Positions 39,398-46,832 of a DNA stretch of 46,832 nt are shown here, piece after piece. The stretch is from Emcibacteraceae bacterium (GTDB lineage Bacteria; Pseudomonadota; Alphaproteobacteria; Sphingomonadales; Emcibacteraceae). The notes below the pieces were generated by a model. The model did no database searches. It was given only the letters and a program-made list of their open reading frames with translations, and was not told where the DNA came from. Within the stretch, counting starts at the first letter, position 1, and each line of letters starts with the position of its first letter. The translations under genes were made by a program, and so were the position numbers. The stretch is taken from contig JANQJN010000100.1 in the NCBI GenBank assembly GCA_028281625.1, positions 1 to 46,832 on the forward strand. Reading direction: 5' to 3'.

Positions 39398-40323
39398 TGG
39401 AAATTATCCTCCGATCCCGTCATTAAATGAATGAAGGCTTCCTCAAGGCCTGGCCGTCGTTCCTGCCATTCCAAAAGCGGATCATCAAAATAAGGCTCCA
39501 GAGATGACCTTAGTTTCTCTTTATCAGTTCCTGTTATATGCAGCGCCGTACCGAAGCGGGCGATGTCGCCAACCCCTTCTATTTTCTCCAGTTTCCGGCT
39601 CAGGGCCTTAAGCCCTTTGCCTTCCACTCTCCAAGTGTGGATACCGACTTGGTCCACCAATTCAGCGGACGGCGCATCAATGAGTTTACGACCGTAGGCA
39701 ATATAAGCAATATAATCGCATTGGATTGCCTCGTCCATGTAATGGGTGGATACCAGGATGGTAACACCCCGGTCTGCCAGAATATGAATGGTGTCCCAAA
39801 ATTCGCGCCGCGCTTTTGGATCCACACCTGCGGTAGGTTCGTCAAGTAAAAGTAACGCCGGATCATGAAGCATGCATGCGGCAAGCGCGAGGCGCTGCTT
39901 CCATCCACCAGAAAGCGATCCCGCAAGCTGATGCGAACGGGCGCTTAATCCCAGATCGTCAAGCGCCTCACCCACTTTTTCTTCACGGTTTTCAACCTGA
40001 TACATGCGAGCGACAAATTCAAGATTTTCCCGGATGGTAAGGTCCTCCCACAAGGAAAATTTTTGGGTCATATAGCCAACACGTTTTTTTATTTCAGCGG
40101 ACTCCTTGACCACATCGTAGCCAAGAGCAGTACCGGATCCTTCGTTCGGCAGCAAAAGGCCGCAAACCATTCTTATCGTTGTTGTTTTTCCCGATCCATT
40201 TGGCCCCAAAAACCCATAAACAGTGCCTTTTGGAACCTGTAGATCAAAATCGTCGACTACAGTTTTCTCACCATATTTTTTGGTGAGCCCCTTAACGTCG
40301 ATTATGATTTCATGATCGCTCAT
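39394..40323 (-). CDS. ABC transporter ATP-binding protein
   Basis: ATPase of the efflux pump, 309 residues. Walker A G-P-N-G-S-G-K-T-T-T is at about 39-48, the signature L-S-G-G-W-K-Q-R (a W variant usual in this subfamily) at about 139, and Walker B L-L-L-L-D-E-P-T-A-G-V-D just after. A C-terminal domain of about 80 residues follows. It overlaps both neighbours by four bases (ATGA), so subunits are made in step. Confidence 0.92.
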   Translation of the reverse strand: MSDHEIIIDVKGLTKKYGEKTVVDDFDLQVPKGTVYGFLGPNGSGKTTTIRMVCGLLLPNEGSGTALGYDVVKESAEIKKRVGYMTQKFSLWEDLTIRENLEFVARMYQVENREEKVGEALDDLGLSARSHQLAGSLSGGWKQRLALAACMLHDPALLLLDEPTAGVDPKARREFWDTIHILADRGVTILVSTHYMDEAIQCDYIAYIAYGRKLIDAPSAELVDQVGIHTWRVEGKGLKALSRKLEKIEGVGDIARFGTALHITGTDKEKLRSSLEPYFDDPLLEWQERRPGLEEAFIHLMTGSEDNFQ

Positions 40324-41264
40324 TGCAACATCACATCCACAGGCTGACCGTTCAGGAATTTTTCCGGATCATCCGGCAGCGCTTCCACCAGATAAACCAG
40401 TTTCGCGCGGTCATTTTCTGAAAAAATTACCGGTGGGGTAAATTCCGCCTGATCGGATACAAAAACGATTTCACCACCAAGACCCGCTTCACAGTTGTCG
40501 CAGGAAAGTGACACACGCCCTCCGTGCTCAATTTGCGCCAAAATCGGTTCCGGGACAAAGAAGCGAATGCGCTTCTGATCCGGTGGTAATAGAGCCAGAA
40601 CCGGTTGATTTGGTCCGGCAATTTCACCGACCCGACGATAAACAATTTCGATCCTCCCTGCCGCTGGGGCCACAATGCTACGGTCACGAAGCTCTGTCTG
40701 CGCACGAACTATCGCTGACTTTCTTGCTTCCACTTCACGCATAGCCGCATCAATCACATCGGATCTAGCAGGAAGTTGAATAATTTCAAGCCTTGATTGA
40801 GCTTCCGTAACCCGCGCTCGGGTGGCATCAAGTGTTGCCTGATCCTGATCAAGACGTGCCGTGGAAAGTACTCCACGTTCCACAAGATTTTTGGTTCGCT
40901 CAAATGTTTGTTGTGCGAGCGTATAAGAAGCTTGCGCTTCCCGAAGTGATTCTTCAGCCGCTCGTATTTCTTCGGGCCGGCCGCCCTTGCGCAGGTTTTG
41001 AAGCTGCGCTTCTGCAGCAGCGCTTGCAGCAATTGCTTCATCCAGCTGGGCCTGTGCCCGCTCACTATCAACAGAAAAAAGCACTGAGCCTTCTTCAACC
41101 TTATCGCCTTCCCTAACATTTAGCGTCGTCAAAATGCCTGCAGAACGCGGCGCAAGATTTAATTGCCTTCCTTCAGCATAACCCTGCAAAACACCATCAT
41201 CAGGCTTTTCGCTACAAGCTGAGAGCAACAATACAGATATTAGTATTAGTAATATTCGCATCAC
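40320..41264 (-). CDS. HlyD-family efflux adaptor, lipoprotein
   Basis: Periplasmic adaptor of the ABC-2 efflux system, 314 residues. The leader ends in the lipobox L-L-S-A-C (cysteine 17), so it is lipid-anchored. Then come a lipoyl half (L-N-V-R-E-G-D-K-V-E-E-G), a coiled-coil hairpin (about 75-185) rich in A, E and R, the second lipoyl half (I-V-A-P-A-A-G-R-I-E) and a beta-barrel domain. It matches the YbhG/YhiI group that pairs with YbhF-like ATPases. Confidence 0.9.
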   Translation of the reverse strand: MMRILLILISVLLLSACSEKPDDGVLQGYAEGRQLNLAPRSAGILTTLNVREGDKVEEGSVLFSVDSERAQAQLDEAIAASAAAEAQLQNLRKGGRPEEIRAAEESLREAQASYTLAQQTFERTKNLVERGVLSTARLDQDQATLDATRARVTEAQSRLEIIQLPARSDVIDAAMREVEARKSAIVRAQTELRDRSIVAPAAGRIEIVYRRVGEIAGPNQPVLALLPPDQKRIRFFVPEPILAQIEHGGRVSLSCDNCEAGLGGEIVFVSDQAEFTPPVIFSENDRAKLVYLVEALPDDPEKFLNGQPVDVMLQ

Positions 41265-41941
41265 GATTTAACCTCCGGCAATCGAATGCCATTTAAAAAT
41301 ATATCAAGATGAGTCTGCATCAATTTATCCATTTCCAACACTTTGTCTTCCTTGCGGGCGAATGCACCGTTCCAGACCACTTGCATGAGCATCATGCCCA
41401 TTAATGTCCTGACGGCGTACTCCGGTTCAACCGGCTTAAATTCACCCGTATCGACACCACGCTGAATAACGGCGCAAAGTGCGACCATACTGACTTCAAT
41501 CACTTCGTTTCGATAAAAGTCAGCGTGTTCAGGAAAATTTCCAGCTTCACCAATGATTAGCAATGGAATGGTGCCTACTTTCTTATCACCCAGACCACTG
41601 GCAATAAGCGTAATCATATTCATTAAAACTTGACCAGCCGGCAGGTCATTTCCTTTCGCCGATAGCTGCTCGGAAATGGTTTTTAGCTTCGCGGCAATTG
41701 GTGCAACCCTTCGGCGGACGAGCGCCTTGAACATTTCTTCTTTACTTGAAAAATAGAGATACACTGTTCCTTTGGAGAGGCCGGCACGACGCGCTATATC
41801 CTCTATCCTCGCCGCTGCAAAGCCGCGTGCGCGAAATTCTATTAACGCGCCATCAAGAATATCTTCCGGTCTTTTTTCCGGTTTTCTGCGCCATTTCGGT
41901 TCTTCAGCACTTGTTTCAGCAGCTTCATTCACGCGACTCAC
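41261..41941 (-). CDS. TetR/AcrR family repressor of the efflux operon
   Basis: A 226-residue regulator: helix-turn-helix at about 27-75 (I-L-D-G-A-L-I-E-F, A-A-R-I-E-D-I-A-R-R-A-G-L-S-K-G-T-V-Y-L-Y-F), then an all-helical ligand domain. The frame opens at GTG 41941; a second GTG three codons on has better spacing from AGGAG, so the first residues are uncertain. It is the first gene of the adaptor-ATPase-permease operon and lies directly behind a long palindrome, so it most likely represses the operon until an exported compound binds. Confidence 0.9.
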   Translation of the reverse strand: MSRVNEAAETSAEEPKWRRKPEKRPEDILDGALIEFRARGFAAARIEDIARRAGLSKGTVYLYFSSKEEMFKALVRRRVAPIAAKLKTISEQLSAKGNDLPAGQVLMNMITLIASGLGDKKVGTIPLLIIGEAGNFPEHADFYRNEVIEVSMVALCAVIQRGVDTGEFKPVEPEYAVRTLMGMMLMQVVWNGAFARKEDKVLEMDKLMQTHLDIFLNGIRLPEVKS

Positions 41942-41952
41942 TCCTTCCTTGA

Positions 41953-41988
41953 GTTAATAAATAAATAACCAGTCATTTATTTATTTGC
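41953..41988. promoter_or_regulatory. TetR-type operator palindrome
   Basis: AATAAATAAAT (41956-41966) is mirrored by ATTTATTTATT (41975-41985) around a centre AACCAGTC; the outer bases also partly match. It lies 12 bases upstream of the TetR start and in the divergent region with the gene at 42059. Confidence 0.6.
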
Positions 41989-42058
41989 AAGAATTTTCGG
42001 TTTGATACCTCCCGTTTCTTCACTATAGTTATCTTCTAACAATAACAGTGGGAACATT

Positions 42059-42505
42059 ATGAGTAAGACGACAGCTTTCTTTTATGGCCTATTTATGGAC
42101 CCTGATATTTTGCGGGATCAGGGTTTGTCCCCTTCTGCACCCATAGTCGCCAAGCTTCCTGATTATTCATTTGTTTTGGGCCAAAGGGCCTCCATGATTC
42201 CAAAGGATGGTGCAGAATGTTGGGGTACCATTATGCAGCTTGATCTGGCGGAACTGGATAGGCTTTATTCCGAACCTTCTGTAGAAATGTACCACCCTTG
42301 TGACGTAGTTTGTCAGGATATAAAGGAAAATCAGATCAAAGCCTCCACATACATTCTGCCGAAGGATTACCCGCTTGATCCTCCCTCCTCATCGGACTAT
42401 GCCCAAAAGCTTTTGAAAATTTGCAGCAAATTAGCCTTGCCAGCACCTTACTGCGATAAAATTAAAAACCTGGTTGTTGAAATTGATAAAAACTGTAAGG
42501 ACTAA
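42059..42505 (+). CDS. Gamma-glutamylcyclotransferase-fold protein (AIG2/GGCT-like)
   Basis: A 148-residue cytoplasmic protein of the GGCT-like fold: Y-G-L-F-M-D-P-D-I-L near the N-terminus is the substrate-loop motif (Y-G-x-x-M/L), followed by the short beta-barrel strands (Y-S-F-V-L-G, C-W-G-T-I-M-Q-L) and L-D-R-L-Y-S-E. Members cleave gamma-glutamyl amines or glutathione-like peptides, or have unknown roles. It is divergent from the TetR operon, and its stop is one base before the serine hydrolase start, so the two form an operon. Confidence 0.75.
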   Translation: MSKTTAFFYGLFMDPDILRDQGLSPSAPIVAKLPDYSFVLGQRASMIPKDGAECWGTIMQLDLAELDRLYSEPSVEMYHPCDVVCQDIKENQIKASTYILPKDYPLDPPSSSDYAQKLLKICSKLALPAPYCDKIKNLVVEIDKNCKD

Positions 42506-42506
42506 A

Positions 42507-43916
42507 ATGACACTCAAAAGAGCCTTTACCACTGCGCTTTTTGCAATCGCCGTTTCAGCGTGTTCACAGGACCAAAGCACCGAAACCGCGCAAACGGAAG
42601 TATTTGATTTAAAACAGGAACTTTACAAACTTACTTATAATGAAGAAAAGCAACCCACTGAAATATCAGGTTTGCAAATGGTGTTGATCAAAAATGGCGA
42701 CGTGGTGTTTCAACATGCGGAAGGAATGGCCAGGCGAACAGAGAACGCAAACGTCATTTTGACAAATGATCATAAAGTCCGCATCGCATCGATTTCAAAA
42801 TTTATACTGACGGCAGCCTTTATGAAACTGGTGGAGGAAGGCAAAGTAGATTTGGATGCAGATGTTTCTGATTATCTCGGGTTTGAGCTTAGAAACCCAA
42901 ACTACCCTGACCGCGCCATCACTACCCGCCAGGTTCTTGCACACACATCGTCCATTCGTGACGGTGCCTATTACTTTATGGGGCTCACTGAAGATTTTAA
43001 AGACTTTTTTATTCCGGGCGGCGAAAGTGAAAGAAGTGCGGAGCACTTTGACGATGGTGATCATTTTGCGTCAGGAGAAAATCAGGGGCCAGGTGATTAT
43101 TTCACCTATTCAAACCTGAACTTTGGCATTCTTGCTGGCATTATCGAAAATGTTTCAGGTACACGCATGGACTTATTCGTGAAAGAAAATCTGTTTGATC
43201 CGATGGGTTTAACGTCAAGTTTCAGCGTCTGCACATTACATGAAAATAGCTTTGACAGTTTAGCGACGCTTTACCGACGAGGTGATGGCGGTATCACCTG
43301 GAACCCTGACGGACCATGGATTGAGCAAGTAGATGGTGACCCCATCAGATGCTACTACGAAAGCGGCAGTTTCACCCGTGGCGAAACGCCTGATCTAACG
43401 CCGCTTGATCAGTATGAGCTTGGTAAAAACCCAACACTCTTTTCCCCGCAAGGTGGCCTTCGTGCCTCGTCAAATGACCTGGCCACCATTATGCAAATGC
43501 TCCTTAATGGTGGAAAGCACGGTGAAATACAGGTGTTATCACAAACCTCTATTGACGAAATGATGAAAACGGTCTGGCAGTATGACAATGATCTTAAAAA
43601 CGGCCACACGGGCGGTGAAGGTGCGCTCGACGACCCTGCCTCGCAAGGAATGATGACAGCGTACGGCCTCTCAACCCATATTGTGGATTTAAAAGACTGG
43701 GGGTTAAGCGAAGAAAGCCGTGTATTCTATGGCCATCTGGGTGAGGCATACGGCCTGCTTGGACAATTTTGGTTTGATCCGAGCACCGGTGACGGGATCA
43801 TAGCTTTCATTACCGGTGCGGGTGATGACCCAGGCAAAGCAACGGCGACAATTCCACTTTATGCTATTGAGGAAGCGTTGCTCAGATTGGCGCTTCAGGG
43901 ACTTGACCACTATTAA
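42507..43916 (+). CDS. Serine hydrolase lipoprotein, class C beta-lactamase family
   Basis: A 469-residue penicillin-binding-protein-fold hydrolase with a lipoprotein leader (lipobox A-V-S-A-C, cysteine about residue 19). Catalytic motifs are S95-I-S-K98, Y-S-N in F-T-Y-S-N-L-N-F-G, and G-H-L-G-E-A-Y near the C-terminus. It is longer than the other family member at 27307, with an insertion between motifs two and three. The ATG at 42507 has AAGGA ahead. It is probably a periplasmic esterase or peptidase; a true beta-lactamase role is not indicated. The 3' end overlaps the next convergent gene by four bases. Confidence 0.88.
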   Translation: MTLKRAFTTALFAIAVSACSQDQSTETAQTEVFDLKQELYKLTYNEEKQPTEISGLQMVLIKNGDVVFQHAEGMARRTENANVILTNDHKVRIASISKFILTAAFMKLVEEGKVDLDADVSDYLGFELRNPNYPDRAITTRQVLAHTSSIRDGAYYFMGLTEDFKDFFIPGGESERSAEHFDDGDHFASGENQGPGDYFTYSNLNFGILAGIIENVSGTRMDLFVKENLFDPMGLTSSFSVCTLHENSFDSLATLYRRGDGGITWNPDGPWIEQVDGDPIRCYYESGSFTRGETPDLTPLDQYELGKNPTLFSPQGGLRASSNDLATIMQMLLNGGKHGEIQVLSQTSIDEMMKTVWQYDNDLKNGHTGGEGALDDPASQGMMTAYGLSTHIVDLKDWGLSEESRVFYGHLGEAYGLLGQFWFDPSTGDGIIAFITGAGDDPGKATATIPLYAIEEALLRLALQGLDHY

Positions 43917-44401
43917 TCGAATGCACTTGCGTCGATATTCTTAGATTCCGCGATTTTTTTTGCGCCGAAACCATAGGCGAAACTTAGCACCAGCCAATTA
44001 ATCCCCAAAATAATGGCGGCGCCAATTGCTAACAAGGTGCTGGAAATTTCCGTGAACACAGCCATCAATTCACCAAATGGGACATCTTCAATCAGTGATA
44101 TAACATATATACCCAATATTGATGCTATGACTACAATTACTAAAGATCCACCAACCAGATTAAACTTTTCTCCTTTAGTAGGAACCCTGTTGTTATCGCC
44201 AACAAATTTATTGGCAACAAAAAATGCGGATGCCATCAATATTCCAATACTAATTCCTATATTGCGCTCAACTTCAAAAAACTGAAGCACAACGCTTGTG
44301 ACAACTGAAACCGCTATGTAGGTAATTGCGAAAATCCCGATATATTTCCCTGTATTTACGTCGGCCGATTGATCAGTCAATTTAATCCCCTTTATAAACA
44401 A
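43913..44401 (-). CDS. Small four-helix membrane protein (possibly ABZJ_00895 family)
   Basis: A 162-residue integral membrane protein with hydrophobic segments at about 22-44, 48-65, 84-105 and 118-148. The loop R-V-P-T-K-G-E-K-F-N-L between the second and third helices resembles the conserved R-x-P-T-x-x-E of the uncharacterised ABZJ_00895 family, so I suggest that family with caution. It is the last gene of a leftward group with a SnoaL-like protein and a carboxymuconolactone decarboxylase-like protein. No function is apparent. Confidence 0.65.
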   Translation of the reverse strand: MFIKGIKLTDQSADVNTGKYIGIFAITYIAVSVVTSVVLQFFEVERNIGISIGILMASAFFVANKFVGDNNRVPTKGEKFNLVGGSLVIVVIASILGIYVISLIEDVPFGELMAVFTEISSTLLAIGAAIILGINWLVLSFAYGFGAKKIAESKNIDASAFD

Positions 44402-44406
44402 GTATG

Positions 44407-44910
44407 TTAGTCCAAATATTTTGGCGGCAGGGGAAATTCATCCGTTTCTGCCTGCCAGAAAATTGTTTCAATGTACCAGCGCCCATCTTTATGGGCAAGT
44501 TGAATGCTGTTTATGCCCCGAAGGAAAGCTTCACCTTCTGGACTACGCCTGCCTGCATATGTGCTAAACACGTGGGCAATATTACCGAAAACTTCCGTAT
44601 CGCGTGAAATTTCTGTTTCATAAAAATCATTGGCGGCGAATGAGCTTTCAGCAACTTCCCTATATCCTTGTGGTGTCCTTGTTTGAAAACCCGATGCGGT
44701 TTCGCTTGAAGCAAATATAAGCCTTGCGTCCTCATCAAAAAGACTATTGAACCGATCCCAATCGCGCTTATGTTCCTTTGGCCCGGAAATCACGTCATAA
44801 AGTGCTTCAATGATGGCATCAATCGAATCCACATCTTCCATTTTTGCCTGTGCATTTGCACTAAGCGGAAGAATAAGAGCAATTAATACTAATAACTTGA
44901 TTTTTATCAT
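44407..44910 (-). CDS. Exported SnoaL/NTF2-like protein
   Basis: A 167-residue protein with a signal peptide (residues 1-20, cleavage after A-N-A) and an NTF2-like cone fold: an N-terminal helix (I-D-A-I-I-E-A-L-Y-D-V-I), W-D-R-F-N-S-L-F-D-E-D-A-R, and C-terminal strands with D-G-R-W-Y-I-E-T-I-F-W. Such domains bind or isomerise small hydrophobic molecules; no catalytic residue can be named. It is five bases upstream of the membrane protein and eleven bases after the AhpD-like gene, so the three are co-transcribed. Confidence 0.75.
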   Translation of the reverse strand: MIKIKLLVLIALILPLSANAQAKMEDVDSIDAIIEALYDVISGPKEHKRDWDRFNSLFDEDARLIFASSETASGFQTRTPQGYREVAESSFAANDFYETEISRDTEVFGNIAHVFSTYAGRRSPEGEAFLRGINSIQLAHKDGRWYIETIFWQAETDEFPLPPKYLD

Positions 44911-44921
44911 GACTACATCCT

Positions 44922-45329
44922 TTAATTTTTGTCTGAATCAAATACGTCATCAACGGGGATTTGAAGTCCATTTGCGATATGATTTGTCCGCGCCGCGAGT
45001 GAAACAATTTTAACAAGCTCAGCATACTGACTGTCGTCCATCCCTTTCGCTCTTGCCGCCGCAGTGTGCGAATGCACACAATAAGAACAGCTGTTGGCTA
45101 TCGACACAGCGATGTAAATCATTTCCTTTACAAGAGGATCGATTGTGGATGGTTCTGCCATAACCCTTTTTACATCGGCCCAAGTCCGCTCCAACAGGTC
45201 TTCGTCAAAGGCTACATAAAGCCACATATTATTTATAAAATCTGATTTTCGCGTCTTTCTAATATCATCGAATACGGCTTTCACGCGCGGATTATTTTCA
45301 ATATTTGGATCAGGTTTTCTCGTTGACAT
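44922..45329 (-). CDS. Carboxymuconolactone decarboxylase/AhpD-like protein
   Basis: A 135-residue helical protein of the CMD/AhpD family. The redox motif C-S-Y-C-V-H-S-H (two cysteines with the following histidine) suggests a peroxidase-type disulfide reductase rather than a decarboxylase. It is the first gene of a leftward three-gene group, divergent from the phosphate porin with 262 bases between. TTTCCTTTT precedes it, corresponding to a weak AAGGAAA ribosome site. Confidence 0.85.
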   Translation of the reverse strand: MSTRKPDPNIENNPRVKAVFDDIRKTRKSDFINNMWLYVAFDEDLLERTWADVKRVMAEPSTIDPLVKEMIYIAVSIANSCSYCVHSHTAAARAKGMDDSQYAELVKIVSLAARTNHIANGLQIPVDDVFDSDKN

Positions 45330-45468
45330 GTGTCTTTTTTCCTTTTGTTTCTAGATCCTTACAAAGATTATATTAAGCTGACCACGTGCTCGTTACAACA
45401 TCGCTTAAAAAATCTTAAACAATATTTTACGCATTAACAAATGCTAAAGAAGTAACTACTATTAGTTC

Positions 45469-45519
45469 CTGTCATAAAACTATAATTATTATGTAACATT
45501 TCTGTAATATAGTTCACAT
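45469..45519 (+). promoter_or_regulatory. Extended Pho box: five heptamers at 11-base spacing
   Basis: CTGTCAT (45469), CTATAAT (45480), ATGTAAC (45491), CTGTAAT (45502) and TTCACAT (45513) follow each other every 11 bases, each separated by A/T-rich 4-base spacers. The first two with their spacer come very close to the classical PhoB box (CTGTCATAAAACTGTCAT). This predicts induction of the porin by phosphate starvation. Confidence 0.75.
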
Positions 45520-45524
45520 AAAAG

Positions 45525-45530
45525 CATAAT
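45525..45530 (+). promoter_or_regulatory. Candidate -10 element of the porin gene
   Basis: CATAAT lies six bases after the last Pho-box heptamer, where PhoB-activated promoters, which lack a good -35, have their -10. The resulting leader to ATG 45592 would be about 55 bases. Confidence 0.45.
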
Positions 45531-45591
45531 AAATCTGCAACATAAGCGTAGAACAAAACATATATTGATTAACTGATATTAAGGAAAATTA

Positions 45592-46773
45592 ATGCCTGTA
45601 TCCAAAAAAATTCTTGCAGCATTCGCTACCACTGCTTTGCTTTCCACTTCAACCGTAGCAAAAGCGCAAGACTTCAATGTTACATGGAAAGGTGCGCCGG
45701 AGATTGCCAGCGCAGATGGTAACTTTAAAATTAAACTGCGTGGCCGCCTATTCACCGATTGGGGAACTATATCTGATAACGGCGGTAAGGCAGTGGATGC
45801 CACTGAATTTCGCGCCGCCCGCCTGGGTGTTGAAGGTGTGGTTATGAAAGATGTTAAATACAAGCTTGAACTTGATTTTGCCGGTAACGAAGTGAATATA
45901 ACCGACGCTACAATGGAATTGGCACTTAAACCTGTATCGGTGGTTGTGGGCCAATTTAAAACACCCAATTCACTCGAAGAACAAACATCAGGCCGTTTCA
46001 CCACCTTCCTGGAACGCGGAAGCTTTACAGACGCATTTAGTCTAAGTCGTCAAATCGGTATCGCGGCAAACTACAATCAGGACAACATAACTTTTAAAGC
46101 CGGTGTGTTCCAAGGCAACGCCAATGGCGGCGGCGGCACAATACAGGGACGCTCATACGCAGCACGTGCTACATTTGCACCGCAATTTGAAGGTGGATTT
46201 ATTCATATTGGCGCGTCCGCTCTTCACCGTGAGAATGATGATGGTGATCTGACAATCCGTTATCGCCAGCGCCCACATCATCACCTTGCAGGACGCTATG
46301 TAAATACAGATAACTTCCCGTCGGACTCTGACACATTTGTTGGTGTTGAATTCGCTGGTGTCATGGGACCACTTTCCGCACAAGCGGAATGGGGATGGAT
46401 GAGTTCAGCAGGCCTCAATGCAGCACCTGACGCAAAATTCAATGGCGGGTATGTTGACATTAGCTATATACTAACAGGTGAAAGTCGTGGTTATAAAGGC
46501 GGCGCCTTTGACCGGATAAAAGTAAACAATCCTGTATTTAGTGGTGGCTCTGGAGCTTTCCAAATCGCGGCACGTTATGATATTATCGATCTGACAGACA
46601 CCAATGCGGGTGTCATTGGCGGTAAACAAACATCATATATAGTTGGTGCCAATTGGCTTCTAAACAATTACTCTCGCATTATGCTCAACTATTCCAGGTC
46701 GGATATTGACGGTGGCGCCAATGATGGCCAGGAAATTGATACTTTTGGCATTCGTTTCGCTGCGGATTGGTAA
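45592..46773 (+). CDS. Phosphate-selective porin (OprP/OprO family)
   Basis: An outer-membrane beta-barrel channel of 393 residues with a signal peptide (residues 1-25, cleavage after V-A-K-A). The mature part shows alternating strands with aromatic girdles and the family segments F-K-I-K-L-R-G-R-L-F-T-D-W near the N-terminus, F-R-A-A-R-L-G-V-E-G, G-Q-F-K-T-P-N-S-L-E-E and a C-terminal strand ending in aromatic W (R-F-A-A-D-W), the outer-membrane assembly signal. Arginines and lysines recur along the strands. The upstream Pho box supports phosphate or organophosphate uptake. AAGGAAA lies ahead of the ATG. Confidence 0.9.
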   Translation: MPVSKKILAAFATTALLSTSTVAKAQDFNVTWKGAPEIASADGNFKIKLRGRLFTDWGTISDNGGKAVDATEFRAARLGVEGVVMKDVKYKLELDFAGNEVNITDATMELALKPVSVVVGQFKTPNSLEEQTSGRFTTFLERGSFTDAFSLSRQIGIAANYNQDNITFKAGVFQGNANGGGGTIQGRSYAARATFAPQFEGGFIHIGASALHRENDDGDLTIRYRQRPHHHLAGRYVNTDNFPSDSDTFVGVEFAGVMGPLSAQAEWGWMSSAGLNAAPDAKFNGGYVDISYILTGESRGYKGGAFDRIKVNNPVFSGGSGAFQIAARYDIIDLTDTNAGVIGGKQTSYIVGANWLLNNYSRIMLNYSRSDIDGGANDGQEIDTFGIRFAADW

Positions 46774-46814
46774 TCTTCGATTAACCAGCAGAAAATTCAA
46801 ATATTACAGCAAAG

Positions 46815-46832
46815 GCGGAATTATTTTTCCGC
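46815..46832 (+). terminator. Hairpin after the porin gene (cut by window edge)
   Basis: GCGGAA and TTCCGC pair around a 6-base loop TTATTT, starting 42 bases after the porin stop. The window ends at the right arm, so a following T-run cannot be seen. Confidence 0.45.

Overview
The window looks like a stretch of chromosome from a marine-type alphaproteobacterium of moderate G+C. The reasons are the sulfur cluster cysG-DUF2849-cysI-DUF934-cysH, which is an alphaproteobacterial arrangement, a tRNA-His without the usual extra 5' G, spinster-like MFS carriers, a PrtD/PrtE-type type I secretion pair, and many secreted hydrolases. Genes are densely packed, often with 1-4 base overlaps. Phylum and order are inferred from gene content only.

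Left part (1-9,000). The first 200 bases hold two oppositely oriented pieces that both read as an SRPBCC/AHSA1 domain. Then come a secreted amidohydrolase, a Tat-exported Gfo/Idh/MocA oxidoreductase, a CGNR regulator with a perfect palindrome over its own start codon followed by a cyclase-family hydrolase, a leftward operon (cupin, SDR, aminotransferase) controlled by a divergent IclR regulator through a clear palindrome, and a secreted alpha/beta hydrolase.

Middle part (9,000-29,100). A Rieske oxygenase is followed by a type I secretion locus (adaptor, ABC exporter) and its probable cargo, a 1,249-residue protein made of 465-residue repeats of FAS1 and carbohydrate-binding-like domains. Next is an aromatic catabolic locus: a TPP enzyme divergent from a second IclR regulator, then a translationally coupled operon of an HpaB-type flavin hydroxylase, LigA and LigB ring-cleavage dioxygenase subunits and a soluble reductive dehalogenase. 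Two paralogous MFS carriers, a secreted VOC protein, a serine hydrolase and a glutathione transferase follow. Read together, this is a candidate aerobic pathway for halogenated phenolics: dehalogenate, hydroxylate ortho to the phenol, cleave the ring.

Right part (29,100-46,832). A compact assimilatory sulfate/cysteine cluster (cysG, DUF2849, cysI, DUF934, cysH, a LysR regulator, cysK, cysE) ends at an intrinsic terminator that sits two bases before a tRNA-His. Then come an S10 peptidase, a TetR-controlled ABC-2 efflux operon, a GGCT-fold protein with a serine hydrolase lipoprotein, a leftward group of three small genes, and a phosphate-selective porin preceded by a run of five Pho-box heptamers. 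No stretch above 300 bases lacks a gene; the longest gaps (17,138-17,421, 29,069-29,332 and 45,330-45,591) are regulatory.
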